Notes: generated by a model not told the origin, from the sequence alone. Positions 45,012 through 54,398 are shown, counted from the first letter of the stretch. The stretch is DNA of 64,000 nt from Shewanella sp. KX20019 (GCF_016757755.1 NZ_CP068437.1:868001-932000); one strand, 5' to 3'. Made by a program: numbers and translations.

Positions 45012-45948
45012 CGCAAGGGCCTTTTAGTTATAGGACGTCACAGCTTGCTACAGTTATTCTTCGACACTAATATGTCGTTCATTGCAGTTGTGCGCTCTGA
45101 GTGTGGACTCGGCGAAATTTGATGAATTTGAGTATACCCTCGCATCTTTTTTAGACTGAAAGTTGCAGCTTAAGTTTTTGCTGAAATTGTTGGCGGGTTC
45201 ACAAAGGTTGTCAAAGGTGTGCGCTAGGGAGGCTTGATGGGTTTGTTAGTGTGCGTTAGGTAGTGTTTGTTGTGGCTGCAGCTTATGCGGCCTTACGGCC
45301 GAGAACGTCGTGGTGCTTCGCCCACACCCGAGCCAAGGGGCAAAGCGCTTGTACCCGCTCTTGATTTTATAAGAGTCAAACCCTCAGCGCCCCGGCGAAA
45401 TTTAAACAGCAAAATTTCCAACGGGGAAGAATGGCGTGTTCTGCTGGCTATGCAGAGTGGTGACTTTTGTGCTTTTAAATTGAAAACTCAAATGGTGAAC
45501 TGTTGTGATTTTCATACCCAGTGTCTATGCGGCAGAGGCCTTCGATGGCATGGACGCCATCGTAGAGCATTCAGGGACGAACTTGCTGCGTGCCTCAGCA
45601 GCGTCTGCACATACGCCTGCCGCAGGCAATTGGAACCACCTTAGCCTGAAACTTACTGATTTCCACAAATTTCCTCAAGATTGTGCGTTATAAGTTCTCG
45701 ACTTGCTATTGAGTACAAATAAAAAACAGAGTAAATTCAAATGTCTAAAAAGTGTACTTGCACGGTTTGCAGGATATATGAGGCAAGTTAATCCTCTATT
45801 CTCGTTTTCCAGCAGGTGTATTTTGGGGAATAGTTAAAAGCGTTTATAAATTAGCTGTTTATTTATTGATACGCGTGCTGACGGGTCTAACCTGATAAAC
45901 GTATAACGCGCAAATACTAAGACGTTAGCAGTAATTTAGAGATCATAT
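45012..45948. other. Long intergenic region with a structured repeat
   Basis: 937 bp. The left part is the promoter region of the formate dehydrogenase gene. The middle (45288-45627) carries several GC-rich stems and is annotated separately. The right part is AT-rich and leads to the DUF2199 gene. Open frames here (45267-45644, 45505-45693) lack ribosome binding sites and read through palindromes, so they are not called. Confidence 0.55.
45288..45627. repeat. Structured intergenic element (candidate dispersed repeat)
   Basis: A GC-rich island inside AT-rich sequence with several palindromes: CGGCC-TTAC-GGCCG at 45288-45301, CGATGGC-ATGGAC-GCCATCG at 45543-45562 and GCCTGC-C-GCAGGC at 45615-45627. 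It looks like the dispersed intergenic repeats of some Shewanella chromosomes, but only one copy is in the window, so that is unproven. Confidence 0.45.
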
Positions 45949-46455
45949 ATGGCCGGAATATTTAGTTTTAAATGCTCTTCATGCGATAAAATCCATGAAG
46001 GCTCACCGAGTTTTGGCTTTAACGCTCCAGATCCCTACTTGGATCAGAGTGAAGATGTAAAAGAACAGGGGAAACTTACTGAGGATCTTTGTTTTTATAC
46101 TGACGAAGATGGTACGCACTATTTTGTGCGAGCTGTAATGGAAATTTCTATAGATGGTGTAAGTGAACCATTTACTTGGGGCGTATGGAGTTCGCTGAGT
46201 AAATCTAGTTATGACCGATACGTTGAAACATATGATAACCCTGATTTAAAAGATTGCTTTTTCGGGTATTTATCTAATTATTTGCCGTATTATAAAAATA
46301 CGTATGCACTAAAGTTGGAAGTTCAACCTCAGGAAAATAATCAAAGGCCCCAGCTGGTTCCACATGAATCTGAGCATCAGCTAGTTATTGATTTTAAAAA
46401 TGGTATTAATATTTCAAGAGCACAAGAGATTGCAGAAAAGTGCATGCATAGCTGA
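45949..46455 (+). CDS. DUF2199 domain-containing protein
   Basis: Cytoplasmic protein of 168 residues. It has the family layout: an N-terminal CSSCDKIHEGSPSFGF (about 9-24) with a Cys pair, DLCFYTDEDGTHYFVRAVMEI, then FTWGVWSSLSKSSYDRY. DUF2199 has no known function. It lies next to a broken lipoprotein gene in a low-GC stretch, which fits a recently acquired or fast-evolving segment. A GAG lies about 7 bp before the ATG. Confidence 0.82.
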   Translation: MAGIFSFKCSSCDKIHEGSPSFGFNAPDPYLDQSEDVKEQGKLTEDLCFYTDEDGTHYFVRAVMEISIDGVSEPFTWGVWSSLSKSSYDRYVETYDNPDLKDCFFGYLSNYLPYYKNTYALKLEVQPQENNQRPQLVPHESEHQLVIDFKNGINISRAQEIAEKCMHS

Positions 46456-46622
46456 CCAACGCTTGCAGTCTGACGCCAAAACCTCCGCGTTTTGTGTTAC
46501 TTGCTGCGTTCAGGTTTATGATGGGGGGCATTGATTAATAATGGCTGGCCATTACTGATATTTTTCAAAATTATCAATGCAAGAGCTAAAGTCAGTTGCA
46601 TTTAACTAAAACATGGAACCAA

Positions 46623-46932
46623 ATGCTTAAGAAATTATTATTCTCTTTTATAACCTTATTATCTATTTCAGGGTAGCGCTACTAAAACTATCGGCCCGAC
46701 ACTTGCAGGTGAAAATACTTTTGTAATTTCAAGACAAGAAGGTGCTTTCCCATCTGGCGATGAACCGTTACTCGCAGAAGCTTTAGGTGAAGCAAATCGC
46801 TTTTGTGGTAGTTTATCTAAAGCGTTCAAACTCATTAATACTCACGAAAACTCTGGGCCTTATATTTTAGGTCACTATCCTAAGGCCACAGTCACTTTTG
46901 AGTGTATTAATAAAACTAATGGTAAAGTGTAA
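46623..46932 (+). pseudogene. Frameshifted lipoprotein gene
   Basis: The ATG at 46623 opens a lipoprotein signal peptide (MLKKLLFSFITLLSISG) that hits TAG at 46674. The rest continues in another frame from about 46672 to TAA at 46930-46932: GSATKTIGPTLAGENTFV, then AFPSGDEPLLAEALGEANRFC and a final Cys. The break lies exactly at the expected lipobox cysteine. Two missing bases would restore SISGC followed by SATK; removal of one G would restore the frame without the Cys. The intact protein would be about 102 residues. The function is unknown. A sequencing error cannot be excluded. Confidence 0.75.
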
Positions 46933-47136
46933 CTGGCTTATAGCGAGAATTAAAAGTGGGACTGTTAACAGCTTACTTTGTTTGACTTCGCTTCACATTT
47001 TAGCGAACCATTACTTAATCTGTTATTTGGGTGTTATTGATTACCAATATCTGACTGGGATATAGAAGTTTAGTGTCTAGCGTATTAGGGCCTTGGAAAG
47101 AGTGAATAGCGATTAAAGCTTATTGCCTTCGGCCAA

Positions 47137-48129
47137 CTATCTGGTCATCTTTTTTACAAATACCACCACGAATAACGCGATGGTAAAGCTGCCAGTGAAA
47201 GCTTCGAAGGCGGCTATGGCGCGCGAGATCCCTATGGGGGTGAAGTCGCCATAACCAAGGGTGGTAAAGGTCACTACCGAGTAATAAATACAGTTTAGAA
47301 AAACCATTAAGTTAGTGGTAAAGCTGTTGTTTAAGCTGAATTGATGTATCTCTCCGTCAAAGTTCAACCCGGTGAAAAAATACAGAATCGCGCTAAATAG
47401 GATCAATACCATAGAGAAGCCAATGACCCTTAAAGGTGCTTCGCCATAGCCGCAAAATAGATCAATGCTTTTAGATAAAAACCTTTTGAAACAACGTTTA
47501 GGCATTTGGTGACGACGCATGGTCAGCTCTTTACGTATATAGTCGCCAGACATGGCAAATAAGCCCTCACGCTCCGCTGCTTTACGTAGATCACGATAGA
47601 TCTCCTCAGCTTGTTCAAAATAATCCATGGCCTTCTCTATATTGCCATTTTTCTCAGCCATTTCAGCCAGCTTCTCTTGGCGTAATACGCTACCTGCTCG
47701 CATATTTTCTATCTTCGAGCCGGCCCATTTAATGCCTAGTAGGTTACAGCCACTAAGGTTAGCGCAATGCAGATTGGCTTCACGTAAGTCTGCTTTCATT
47801 AAACTGGCATTGCTGAAGTTGATGTTGAATAGGTGGCCGCCGCTTAAATCGGCGCGATACAACTCGGCATTGCTAAAGTCATAGCCGACTTTTTGATTAT
47901 GACGAACCAGGTCGATTCCGGCGAGTTTTGCATGGTTGAGGCTAACGCCTCTCAATTGGCCGCCGCGCCTAGCGTACGCTTCAAGTTGCTGAATATCTTC
48001 CGCTCTATCTTTAATAAACTTAGGGTCATGCCAGTAGCATAGGCCAGAATCACCTGCTGCCTCATGGCAGGTGTGGGTGTTGTCTTCATGATAGCGACAT
48101 GTCTGCGTTTGGTCGTGTGAGGGCTGCAT
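47137..48129 (-). CDS. Pentapeptide-repeat protein fused to a potassium-channel pore
   Basis: Protein of 330 residues. The N-terminus has Cys/His clusters (CRYHEDNTHTCHE, CYWHDP). About residues 55-130 form pentapeptide repeats of the A(D/N)LxX type, such as KADLREANLHCANLSGCNL. A helical region follows, and then two membrane helices flank a pore loop with TFTTLGYGDFTPIG (about 288-301), close to the K+ selectivity filter TVGYGD. It would be a two-helix ion channel with a cytoplasmic beta-helix. The ion and the signal are unknown. Confidence 0.8.
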   Translation of the reverse strand: MQPSHDQTQTCRYHEDNTHTCHEAAGDSGLCYWHDPKFIKDRAEDIQQLEAYARRGGQLRGVSLNHAKLAGIDLVRHNQKVGYDFSNAELYRADLSGGHLFNINFSNASLMKADLREANLHCANLSGCNLLGIKWAGSKIENMRAGSVLRQEKLAEMAEKNGNIEKAMDYFEQAEEIYRDLRKAAEREGLFAMSGDYIRKELTMRRHQMPKRCFKRFLSKSIDLFCGYGEAPLRVIGFSMVLILFSAILYFFTGLNFDGEIHQFSLNNSFTTNLMVFLNCIYYSVVTFTTLGYGDFTPIGISRAIAAFEAFTGSFTIALFVVVFVKKMTR

Positions 48130-48521
48130 TACTTGATTAACACCTCAGTGCTGAATAATCTTTTTAGTATAGTAATGGCATTGTCAGTTTGCAGATTTTG
48201 AGTTTATACCTATCCTGCATCTTCAAGTCCGATGGGGATATGCCCTTATCTAACCTGCATTAGCTTTTCAGAGGTCGATTGGCTAAAAGTAAATGACACA
48301 GCAGTAATGGGATGGCTCTAGGCTAAACAAAAAGTGACTTTTTAACACTTAAGCTAATATTGTTGAGTAAAATTGCTATTTTGATCGGTTTTGCGGCTAG
48401 GCTTCAATCCATGCATAGGTTAAAATAGTGGGTTATCGAAATGAATATATTTAAGACAATGACGCGGGTGTTTATCTGCGGCTTGCTAGTGTCAATAAAC
48501 TCATTAAAAGTTGATTAAATC
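48130..48521. other. Divergent intergenic region upstream of prfB
   Basis: 392 bp between the channel gene and prfB. A partial TATACC...GGGGATA inverted element near 48207-48240 weakly resembles the hairpin at 60384. No gene or clear promoter could be supported. Confidence 0.4.
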
Positions 48522-49620
48522 ATGTTTGAAGTAAATCCAGTTAAGTTCAAAATCAAGGAGCTCGCTGACCGTACCGACCTTCTTCGGGGGTATCTTTGAC
48601 TACGATGCCAAAAGTGAGCGTCTAGAAGAAGTTAGCCGAGAGCTTGAGAGTGCAGAAGTTTGGAACAACCCAGAAAATGCCCAAGCGCTAGGTAAAGAGC
48701 GTGCATCGCTTGAAGCAATCGTCAAAACTATCGACGATATGGATAGCGGTCTTGAAGATATTCAAGGATTAGTAGAGCTTGCCGTTGAAGAGGATGACGA
48801 AGAAACCTTCAATGATGCAAGTGGTGAATTAGATGATCTTGAGAAACGGTTAGAGGAACTCGAATTCCGCCGTATGTTCTCTGGTCCACATGATATATCA
48901 AATAGTTACTTAGATATTCAGTCAGGTTCTGGCGGAACCGAAGCGCAGGACTGGGCCAATATGGTGCTGCGTATGTTCCTACGTTGGGGCGATGCTCACG
49001 ACTATAAGCCTGAACTGATTGAAGTGACTGACGGTGATGTTGCCGGTATTAAAGGCGCCACCATTAAGTTTACCGGCGAGTATGCTTTCGGTTCACTACG
49101 CACCGAGACTGGCGTACACCGTTTAGTGCGCAAATCACCGTTTGATTCATCTGGCAAGCGTCACACCTCATTTTGCTCGGTATTTGTTTATCCAGAGCTT
49201 GATGACTCGATTGAGATTGATATCAATCCAGCGGATCTCAGAATTGATACCTACCGCGCCTCGGGTGCGGGTGGTCAGCACGTGAACAAAACCGAATCAG
49301 CGATTCGTATTACTCACGTGCCAACGAATACTGTGGTGCAATGTCAGAATGACCGTTCGCAACATAAGAACCGTGATGCTGCGATGAAACAGTTAAAAGC
49401 GAAGCTGTATGAGCTAGAGATGCTGAGACAGAACGCTGATAAGCAAGCCGCCGAAGATGCCAAATCAGATATTGGTTGGGGCAGCCAGATCCGTTCGTAC
49501 GTGCTCGATGATGCACGTATTAAAGATCTACGTACCGGTGTTGAAAACCGAAATACCCAGAGCGTTTTAGATGGCGATCTGGACAAGTTTATTGAAGCTA
49601 GCCTTAAATCTGGCCTTTAA
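48522..49620 (+). CDS. prfB: Peptide chain release factor 2, with programmed +1 frameshift
   Basis: RF2 recognises UGA and UAA stops. Translation starts at ATG 48522 and reaches an in-frame TGA at codon 26 (48597-48599). A +1 shift at CTT-TGA-C continues the frame from GAC at 48598 to the stop at 49618-49620. The full protein is about 365 residues. The catalytic GGQ motif is in SGAGGQHVNKTESAIR, and the codon-recognition loop lies upstream. The gene appears truncated at 48739 if the shift is ignored. The lysS gene starts 12 bp downstream, as in many proteobacteria. Confidence 0.95.
48585..48600 (+). promoter_or_regulatory. prfB programmed frameshift site
   Basis: CGGGGGTATCTTTGAC contains the internal Shine-Dalgarno-like GGGGG, the slippery CTT and the poor stop context TGAC. 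When RF2 is scarce, ribosomes shift +1 and make more RF2. Confidence 0.93.
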
Positions 49621-49632
49621 CGAGAGAAGAAG

Positions 49633-51135
49633 ATGACTGAACAAACACAAGATGAGAACAAGTTAATTGCAGAACGCCGTGCCAAGTTAGAGCACATTCG
49701 CGCCAACTGCCCTGCAAACGGTCACCCGAACAACTTCGATCGAAAACATAAAGCGGCAGATATTCAAGCTGAATATGGTAACCACACAAAAGAAGAGCTT
49801 GAAGGCATGGACATTCAACGTTCAATTGCCGGTCGTGTAATGGCTAAGCGTGGCCCATTCTTGGTTATCCAAGATGTGTCTGGCCGCATCCAAGCCTATG
49901 CAGGCAAAGATGTTCAAAAAGATCTTAAAGCGACTTTCCAAGGTCTCGATATCGGTGACATCATCGGTGTGACCGGTAAGCTACACCTTTCAGGTAAAGG
50001 CGATCTTTACGTGAATATGGAACAGTACCAGCTGCTGACTAAAGCACTGCGTCCACTGCCTGAGAAGTTCCACGGATTGTCAGATCAAGAAACCCGTTAC
50101 CGTCAACGCTACGTTGACTTAATCGTTAACGAAGAGTCGCGTAATGCTTTCATCATGCGTTCTAAAGTGGTTTCTTCTATCCGTAACTTCATGATTAAAA
50201 AAGAGTTCATGGAAGTGGAAACGCCAATGATGCACAGCATTCCTGGTGGCGCTACCGCACGTCCATTTGAGACTCACCATAATGCACTTGATATGGCGAT
50301 GTACTTGCGTATTGCACCTGAGCTATATCTTAAGCGTCTAGTAGTTGGTGGTTTTGAGCGCGTATTCGAAGTTAACCGTAACTTCCGTAATGAAGGCCTA
50401 TCACCACGTCATAACCCAGAATTCACCATGATGGAATTCTATATGGCTTACGCTGACTTTAACGATCTAATGGATCTTACTGAAGAGATGCTAAGTTCAA
50501 TCGCAACTGAACTTTGTGGTTCAACGCAGCTTCCATACGGTGAACATACTGTTGATTTCGGTGGTCCATATGCTCGTTTAAGCATGTTGGATGCGATTAA
50601 AAAGTATAACCCAGACAACGAAACGATTCAGTCTATGACTTATGAAGAGGTTAAAGACGTTGAGTTTATGCGTAACTTGGCTAAGAGCCTTGGTATGACT
50701 ATCGAGAAGTTCTGGACTTGTGGTCAACTACTCGAAGAGATCTTTGGTGAAACGGCTGAGCCTCAGTTAATGCAACCTACGTTCATTACTGGCTACCCAG
50801 CGGATATTTCACCTCTTGCACGTCGTAACGATGATAACCATTTCATCACTGACCGTTTTGAGTTCTTTATCGGTGGCCGTGAAGTGGCTAACGGTTTCTC
50901 TGAGCTTAACGATGCAGAAGACCAAGACAACCGCTTTAAAGCGCAAGTTGATGCGAAAGATGCCGGTGATGATGAAGCGATGTTCTACGACGCAGATTAT
51001 ATCCGCGCATTAGAGCACGGCCTACCGCCAACTGCGGGCCAAGGTATCGGTATCGACCGTTTGGTTATGCTGTTTACTAACACGCACACAATTCGTGACG
51101 TGATCTTGTTCCCTGCGATGCGCCCACAAGGCTAA
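49633..51135 (+). CDS. lysS: Lysyl-tRNA synthetase (class II)
   Basis: Class II aminoacyl-tRNA synthetase of 500 residues. The N-terminal OB-fold anticodon-binding domain (about 60-170) includes IAGRVMAKRGPFLVIQD. The class II motifs are visible: motif 2 FEVNRNFRNEGLSPRHNPEFTMMEFY-type near 265 and motif 3 GQGIGIDRLVMLFTN near the C-terminus. It charges tRNA-Lys with lysine. It forms a likely operon with prfB and is followed by a terminator. Confidence 0.96.
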   Translation: MTEQTQDENKLIAERRAKLEHIRANCPANGHPNNFDRKHKAADIQAEYGNHTKEELEGMDIQRSIAGRVMAKRGPFLVIQDVSGRIQAYAGKDVQKDLKATFQGLDIGDIIGVTGKLHLSGKGDLYVNMEQYQLLTKALRPLPEKFHGLSDQETRYRQRYVDLIVNEESRNAFIMRSKVVSSIRNFMIKKEFMEVETPMMHSIPGGATARPFETHHNALDMAMYLRIAPELYLKRLVVGGFERVFEVNRNFRNEGLSPRHNPEFTMMEFYMAYADFNDLMDLTEEMLSSIATELCGSTQLPYGEHTVDFGGPYARLSMLDAIKKYNPDNETIQSMTYEEVKDVEFMRNLAKSLGMTIEKFWTCGQLLEEIFGETAEPQLMQPTFITGYPADISPLARRNDDNHFITDRFEFFIGGREVANGFSELNDAEDQDNRFKAQVDAKDAGDDEAMFYDADYIRALEHGLPPTAGQGIGIDRLVMLFTNTHTIRDVILFPAMRPQG

Positions 51136-51194
51136 TCGTTAATAACAAGCTGAGTCGCTAAGCCATTTGCTAAGTGACTCAGCCTAGATTAGAA

Positions 51195-51227
51195 AGCAGT
51201 TAAGCGTCAGCTTAGCTGCTTTTTTTA
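51195..51227 (+). terminator. Rho-independent terminator of lysS
   Basis: AGCAGTTAAGC-GTCA-GCTTAGCTGCT forms an 11-bp stem with one G-T pair, followed by seven T. A second stem, GCTGAGTC/GACTCAGC, precedes it at about 51149-51183. Confidence 0.85.
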
Positions 51228-51486
51228 TGGCGAGTTTATTCATTTTCATTCGATGATGACTTGACCGATGAAATATCGTCTCTAGCTAGAAAGGCTGCAT
51301 TATCTCCCAAAAAGTAAGCCTAAAAGGGCATTGGAACGAACAGCATACCGCTGGCTATTTCCGCCGCATTCAACATTTCAGTGTACAAATATTTGCTCAT
51401 TATTAGGGCGCAATGTTTCAGTGTTTCCTACAATGAGTAGTTAGCTTCTATAGTGAATTACTACCCATTGATTTAGGAGAAAAGCA

Positions 51487-51846
51487 ATGAGCTTAGCTGA
51501 CATAGTACAACGTGGTTGGGACGCTGTTGGGAATGGAAATTTCGATTTATTAGTTGCAGATTACGTAGATGAAATGACATTTATCATGCCGGGTCAAACT
51601 GATATTCTCAGTGGTCGACAGCAGTTTCGAGCTGCATTAGATGGCCTTGGAGGGATCCTTCCGCCAGGTTTCGAAATTACAGGGCTGCGACAGATTGAAG
51701 GGGAGGGTGAGGTCGTCTCGATCGTCGAGTGGAAATCCAATAAGATCACAGCCTCGCAACTGTCAGTTCTGTTCAGGTTTGAAGACCACAAAATTTATGA
51801 GGAGCGTTGGTTCGTTGATACTGAACAGTGGACAAGTGCTTTTTAA
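51487..51846 (+). CDS. SnoaL/NTF2-like domain protein
   Basis: Protein of 119 residues with the size and pattern of a SnoaL-like cone fold: DIVQRGWDAVGNGNFDLLVADYVDEMTFIMPG at the start, a central GRQQFRAALDGLGG, and EWKSNKI then FRFEDHKIYEERWFVDTEQW at the end. Such folds include ketosteroid isomerases and unannotated stress proteins. The substrate is unknown. AGGAGAAA lies upstream of the ATG. Confidence 0.75.
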   Translation: MSLADIVQRGWDAVGNGNFDLLVADYVDEMTFIMPGQTDILSGRQQFRAALDGLGGILPPGFEITGLRQIEGEGEVVSIVEWKSNKITASQLSVLFRFEDHKIYEERWFVDTEQWTSAF

Positions 51847-52059
51847 GTCGTAAACAAACATACAATAAGAGGAGACCACATACTGCCGCTGCCTCTTCTT
51901 ATTGTTGAACAAGCCGAACATGCTAGAAGCTATAACGTTTAATCACACTCTTTATTTGGTCAATAATAGCTCGAGATTTCGCTCTATTTGAAAGAGCTGG
52001 CTGTGATAAGTTCTAGCTCTGAAGAGTTCCTCTAAGGTTGGATTTAATCTAAGTTGCTA

Positions 52060-52734
52060 TTAGTTAGTTGCTATCAGCTCTGCTGGTTGGCTAAAGCGAT
52101 CTTGTCTGGCTGCTGCATCTAATAGCCATTTGGCCACCTCGGCTCTGGAGATGGTTGATGACAGACCATAGCTATCGACTATGCCTGCTTGCTGTGGCTC
52201 TTGGGAGTCGGTCAAGCCAACTGGGCGAACAGCAAGAGTATCGAGCTGACTCTGTTGCATGACTTGCTCCATATTAGTAAGATCGGCGATTGAGAATTTA
52301 ACATTACTGAGCTGAATTAAGCAGTTCATTGCGAAGCTACCATTCTTCTTGCTATCAGCTGCTCCTGCAGAGCTTACTGCTATAAAACGTTCGACCTGAT
52401 TTTTTCCCATTATCTTGAGTACTTTGCTAGTAACTTGCTCGGTAAAGTCTTTTGGCGATACTAGCGCTGACCATGGGTTTTTACCATTTTTACGTTTGAT
52501 ACCTAAACAGGAGATCACCGTGTCTTGGCCTCTAATCGCTTGTGTTAAAATCACCTCGTCTAGTACGTTACCCTCAATGACCTTGATCGACTTATGCTGG
52601 GCCACACTGGCCTTGTCCCGCACAATAACAGTCACCTGCTGACCGCGCGCAACTGCATACTCAATAACCCTTTGCCCAATAGCACCAGAGCCCCCAAGAA
52701 CGAGTAAATTACTCTTAATTTCAGCCATAATCAT
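52060..52734 (-). CDS. NAD(P)-binding atypical SDR (NmrA-like)
   Basis: Protein of 224 residues with a Rossmann fold. The nucleotide motif LVLGGSGAIGQRVIEYA is at about 11-27. VTVIVRDKASV, then TVISCLGIKRK and IAVSSAGA continue the atypical SDR pattern. A canonical Tyr-Lys pair is not evident. It may bind NAD(P)H without being a classical reductase. It is divergent from a LysR gene 65 bp away that is its likely regulator. Confidence 0.8.
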   Translation of the reverse strand: MIMAEIKSNLLVLGGSGAIGQRVIEYAVARGQQVTVIVRDKASVAQHKSIKVIEGNVLDEVILTQAIRGQDTVISCLGIKRKNGKNPWSALVSPKDFTEQVTSKVLKIMGKNQVERFIAVSSAGAADSKKNGSFAMNCLIQLSNVKFSIADLTNMEQVMQQSQLDTLAVRPVGLTDSQEPQQAGIVDSYGLSSTISRAEVAKWLLDAAARQDRFSQPAELIATN

Positions 52735-52799
52735 ATTTCACTTTGTTTGTTCTGCAAAAAGATAACCCTAGATTAGCGGTTGCGGTAATGTGATACTAG

Positions 52800-53753
52800 A
52801 TGGCAAATAACCAACACAGAGTTGCTAAATTGGAAACCAATATCAATTTGCGTGACCTGCGCGCTTTCTGCGCTGTTGTCGATCAAGGTTCAATTACCGC
52901 CGCAGCAACCAAGTTGGCGGAAACCAAAGGTGCTGTGAGTCGACGTATCTCTCGCTTGGAAGATAAGTTGGGAACCCCCTTAATTCAACGCAGCTCCGGC
53001 CGCGCGCAAGCGACGGTAGAGGGGATGGCTTATCGGCAGCGAGCAGTAGAGGCGTTAGAGATATTGGATGCAGCTCAAGGTGAGTTACTTGAACAGCGGG
53101 TGACACCACAGGGGCATCTGCGAGTGACGGTAGTGCAGGGACTTGCTAACACGTTGAAGCTGGGAGATTGTCTGGGGCGTTTTGCCCAAGAGTATCCACA
53201 AATTAGTGTCGATATGATTATGACAACGGATATTTTGTCACTGCAGGGTGATCAGATCGATTTTGCTTTTCGGCTCTCCTCTGGAGATTTACCTGATTCG
53301 AGTCATCGTGCACTACTTCTGGCTAAAGTCTGTCTTGGGTTTGCCGCTAGTCCTCAATATCTTGAAAACCACGGTACGCCAAAACACCCTAGCGAACTGC
53401 AGCATCATAGGTTACTGCTGCCGCGGACCTTTGGAACTGGTATCAGCATCGGCATGCAGCCACTGCAGCAAGCTGAAAGGGGAGAGGTATTCTACTTAGA
53501 GGGCCACATAACTTGTCAGGACACGCTTTTTTTAGCTGACTCTGCATTAGCGGGCGGGGGCATCGCCTTGATGTCACCGTCAGTGCAAAAAGCTTATGTC
53601 GACAGTGGTGAATTAGTGCCGATCCTTGCGGATTGGGAATCGACTCAGCCTGGGAATTTGTATCTGGTTTACTCTGGCGGACCGCTTTCACCTAAGGCGA
53701 AGGCGTTTAAAAACTTTATTAAGGCGGCCTTTCGTCACTCGCCCCTTATCTAG
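52800..53753 (+). CDS. LysR family transcriptional regulator
   Basis: Regulator of 317 residues: an N-terminal helix-turn-helix at about 14-75 (NLRDLRAFCAVVDQGSITAAA, then AVSRRISRLEDKLGTPLIQRSS) and a substrate-binding domain at about 95-300. It is close to the CrgA-like LysR subgroup. It is divergent from the SDR gene, with only 65 bp between the starts, the usual layout for a LysR protein and its target. The ribosome binding site is weak. Confidence 0.86.
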   Translation: MANNQHRVAKLETNINLRDLRAFCAVVDQGSITAAATKLAETKGAVSRRISRLEDKLGTPLIQRSSGRAQATVEGMAYRQRAVEALEILDAAQGELLEQRVTPQGHLRVTVVQGLANTLKLGDCLGRFAQEYPQISVDMIMTTDILSLQGDQIDFAFRLSSGDLPDSSHRALLLAKVCLGFAASPQYLENHGTPKHPSELQHHRLLLPRTFGTGISIGMQPLQQAERGEVFYLEGHITCQDTLFLADSALAGGGIALMSPSVQKAYVDSGELVPILADWESTQPGNLYLVYSGGPLSPKAKAFKNFIKAAFRHSPLI

Positions 53754-53808
53754 CTTTGGTGTGTTCATTTATACTGGAGCTGCTAAATAGTTAAATATCG
53801 AGGTTCAA

Positions 53809-54021
53809 ATGGTCAATATAATTCTAGAATCGATAGTTACCTGTCCTGAATGCGGTGCTAAGAAAAAGGAAGTCATGCCTACGGATGCTTGCCAGTATTT
53901 TTATGAATGCACGTTTTGCCATAAAATCTTTAAACCTTTGGCTGGTGATTGCTGTGTTTACTGCTCTTTTGGCACCGTTAAGTGTCCACCAATTCAAGAA
54001 GGTGGCAGCTGTTGTAACTAA
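53809..54021 (+). CDS. GDCCVxC domain-containing protein
   Basis: Cytoplasmic protein of 70 residues with ten cysteines. CPECG (about 12-16) and CTFCHK (about 34-39) form a zinc-ribbon-like pair. The GDCCVYC motif is at about 47-53, and a C-terminal CC pair follows. In related proteins the last position of GDCCVxC can be selenocysteine; here it is cysteine. Function is unknown, possibly metal or thiol chemistry. GAGG lies 5 bp before the ATG. Confidence 0.82.
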   Translation: MVNIILESIVTCPECGAKKKEVMPTDACQYFYECTFCHKIFKPLAGDCCVYCSFGTVKCPPIQEGGSCCN

Positions 54022-54210
54022 TGAATCCTAGGGCATTACTTGAGTCTATTGTCGACAGTAAACCGACTAAAGAGCAACCATCATAAACTAGCCTTTTAGG
54101 TTATTGTTTTGCCTAGATGTTGTCGTTTATTCTGATCTGGTAGCGCGTCAATCGACGCGAATAAATTGACTAGACTAGATGTTTGCGGTTGGTCTTAATT
54201 AAGGATGATT

Positions 54211-54378
54211 ATGAAAGCTAAAATACTAGCACTACTGACAACACTATCTCTAGGTGTAGGACTTGTTACAGCGGTAAATGCCAATCCTATGCAAGATGAG
54301 CAGCGCTACTGCGCCGCCAATCCAGTAGATTGCTATTGCGAGTACCGCGGTGGTGCTAAGGTGTGTTTTATTAAGTAA
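54211..54378 (+). CDS. Small secreted four-cysteine protein
   Basis: A 55-residue open frame with AAGGA 5 bp before its ATG. A signal peptide of 24 residues (MKAKILALLTTLSLGVG, cleavage after VNA) precedes a mature part of about 31 residues with four cysteines (RYC, DCYC, KVC) that could form two disulfides. The gene ends just before a terminator. No family was recognised. It could be a periplasmic structural or toxin-like peptide; that is a guess. Confidence 0.7.
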   Translation: MKAKILALLTTLSLGVGLVTAVNANPMQDEQRYCAANPVDCYCEYRGGAKVCFIK

Positions 54379-54398
54379 TTTGACGCGTTATTTAAATA

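Noticed and set aside
45267..45644. Open frame of 125 codons in the gap before the DUF2199 gene
   Set aside because: It has no ribosome binding site, reads through several palindromes and has an arginine- and cysteine-rich composition unlike its neighbours.
45890..47060. Integron-cassette-like region (GTTAGC-type ends around the DUF2199 and lipoprotein genes)
   Set aside because: The putative ends do not pair as attC R and L boxes, and no integrase is in the window.
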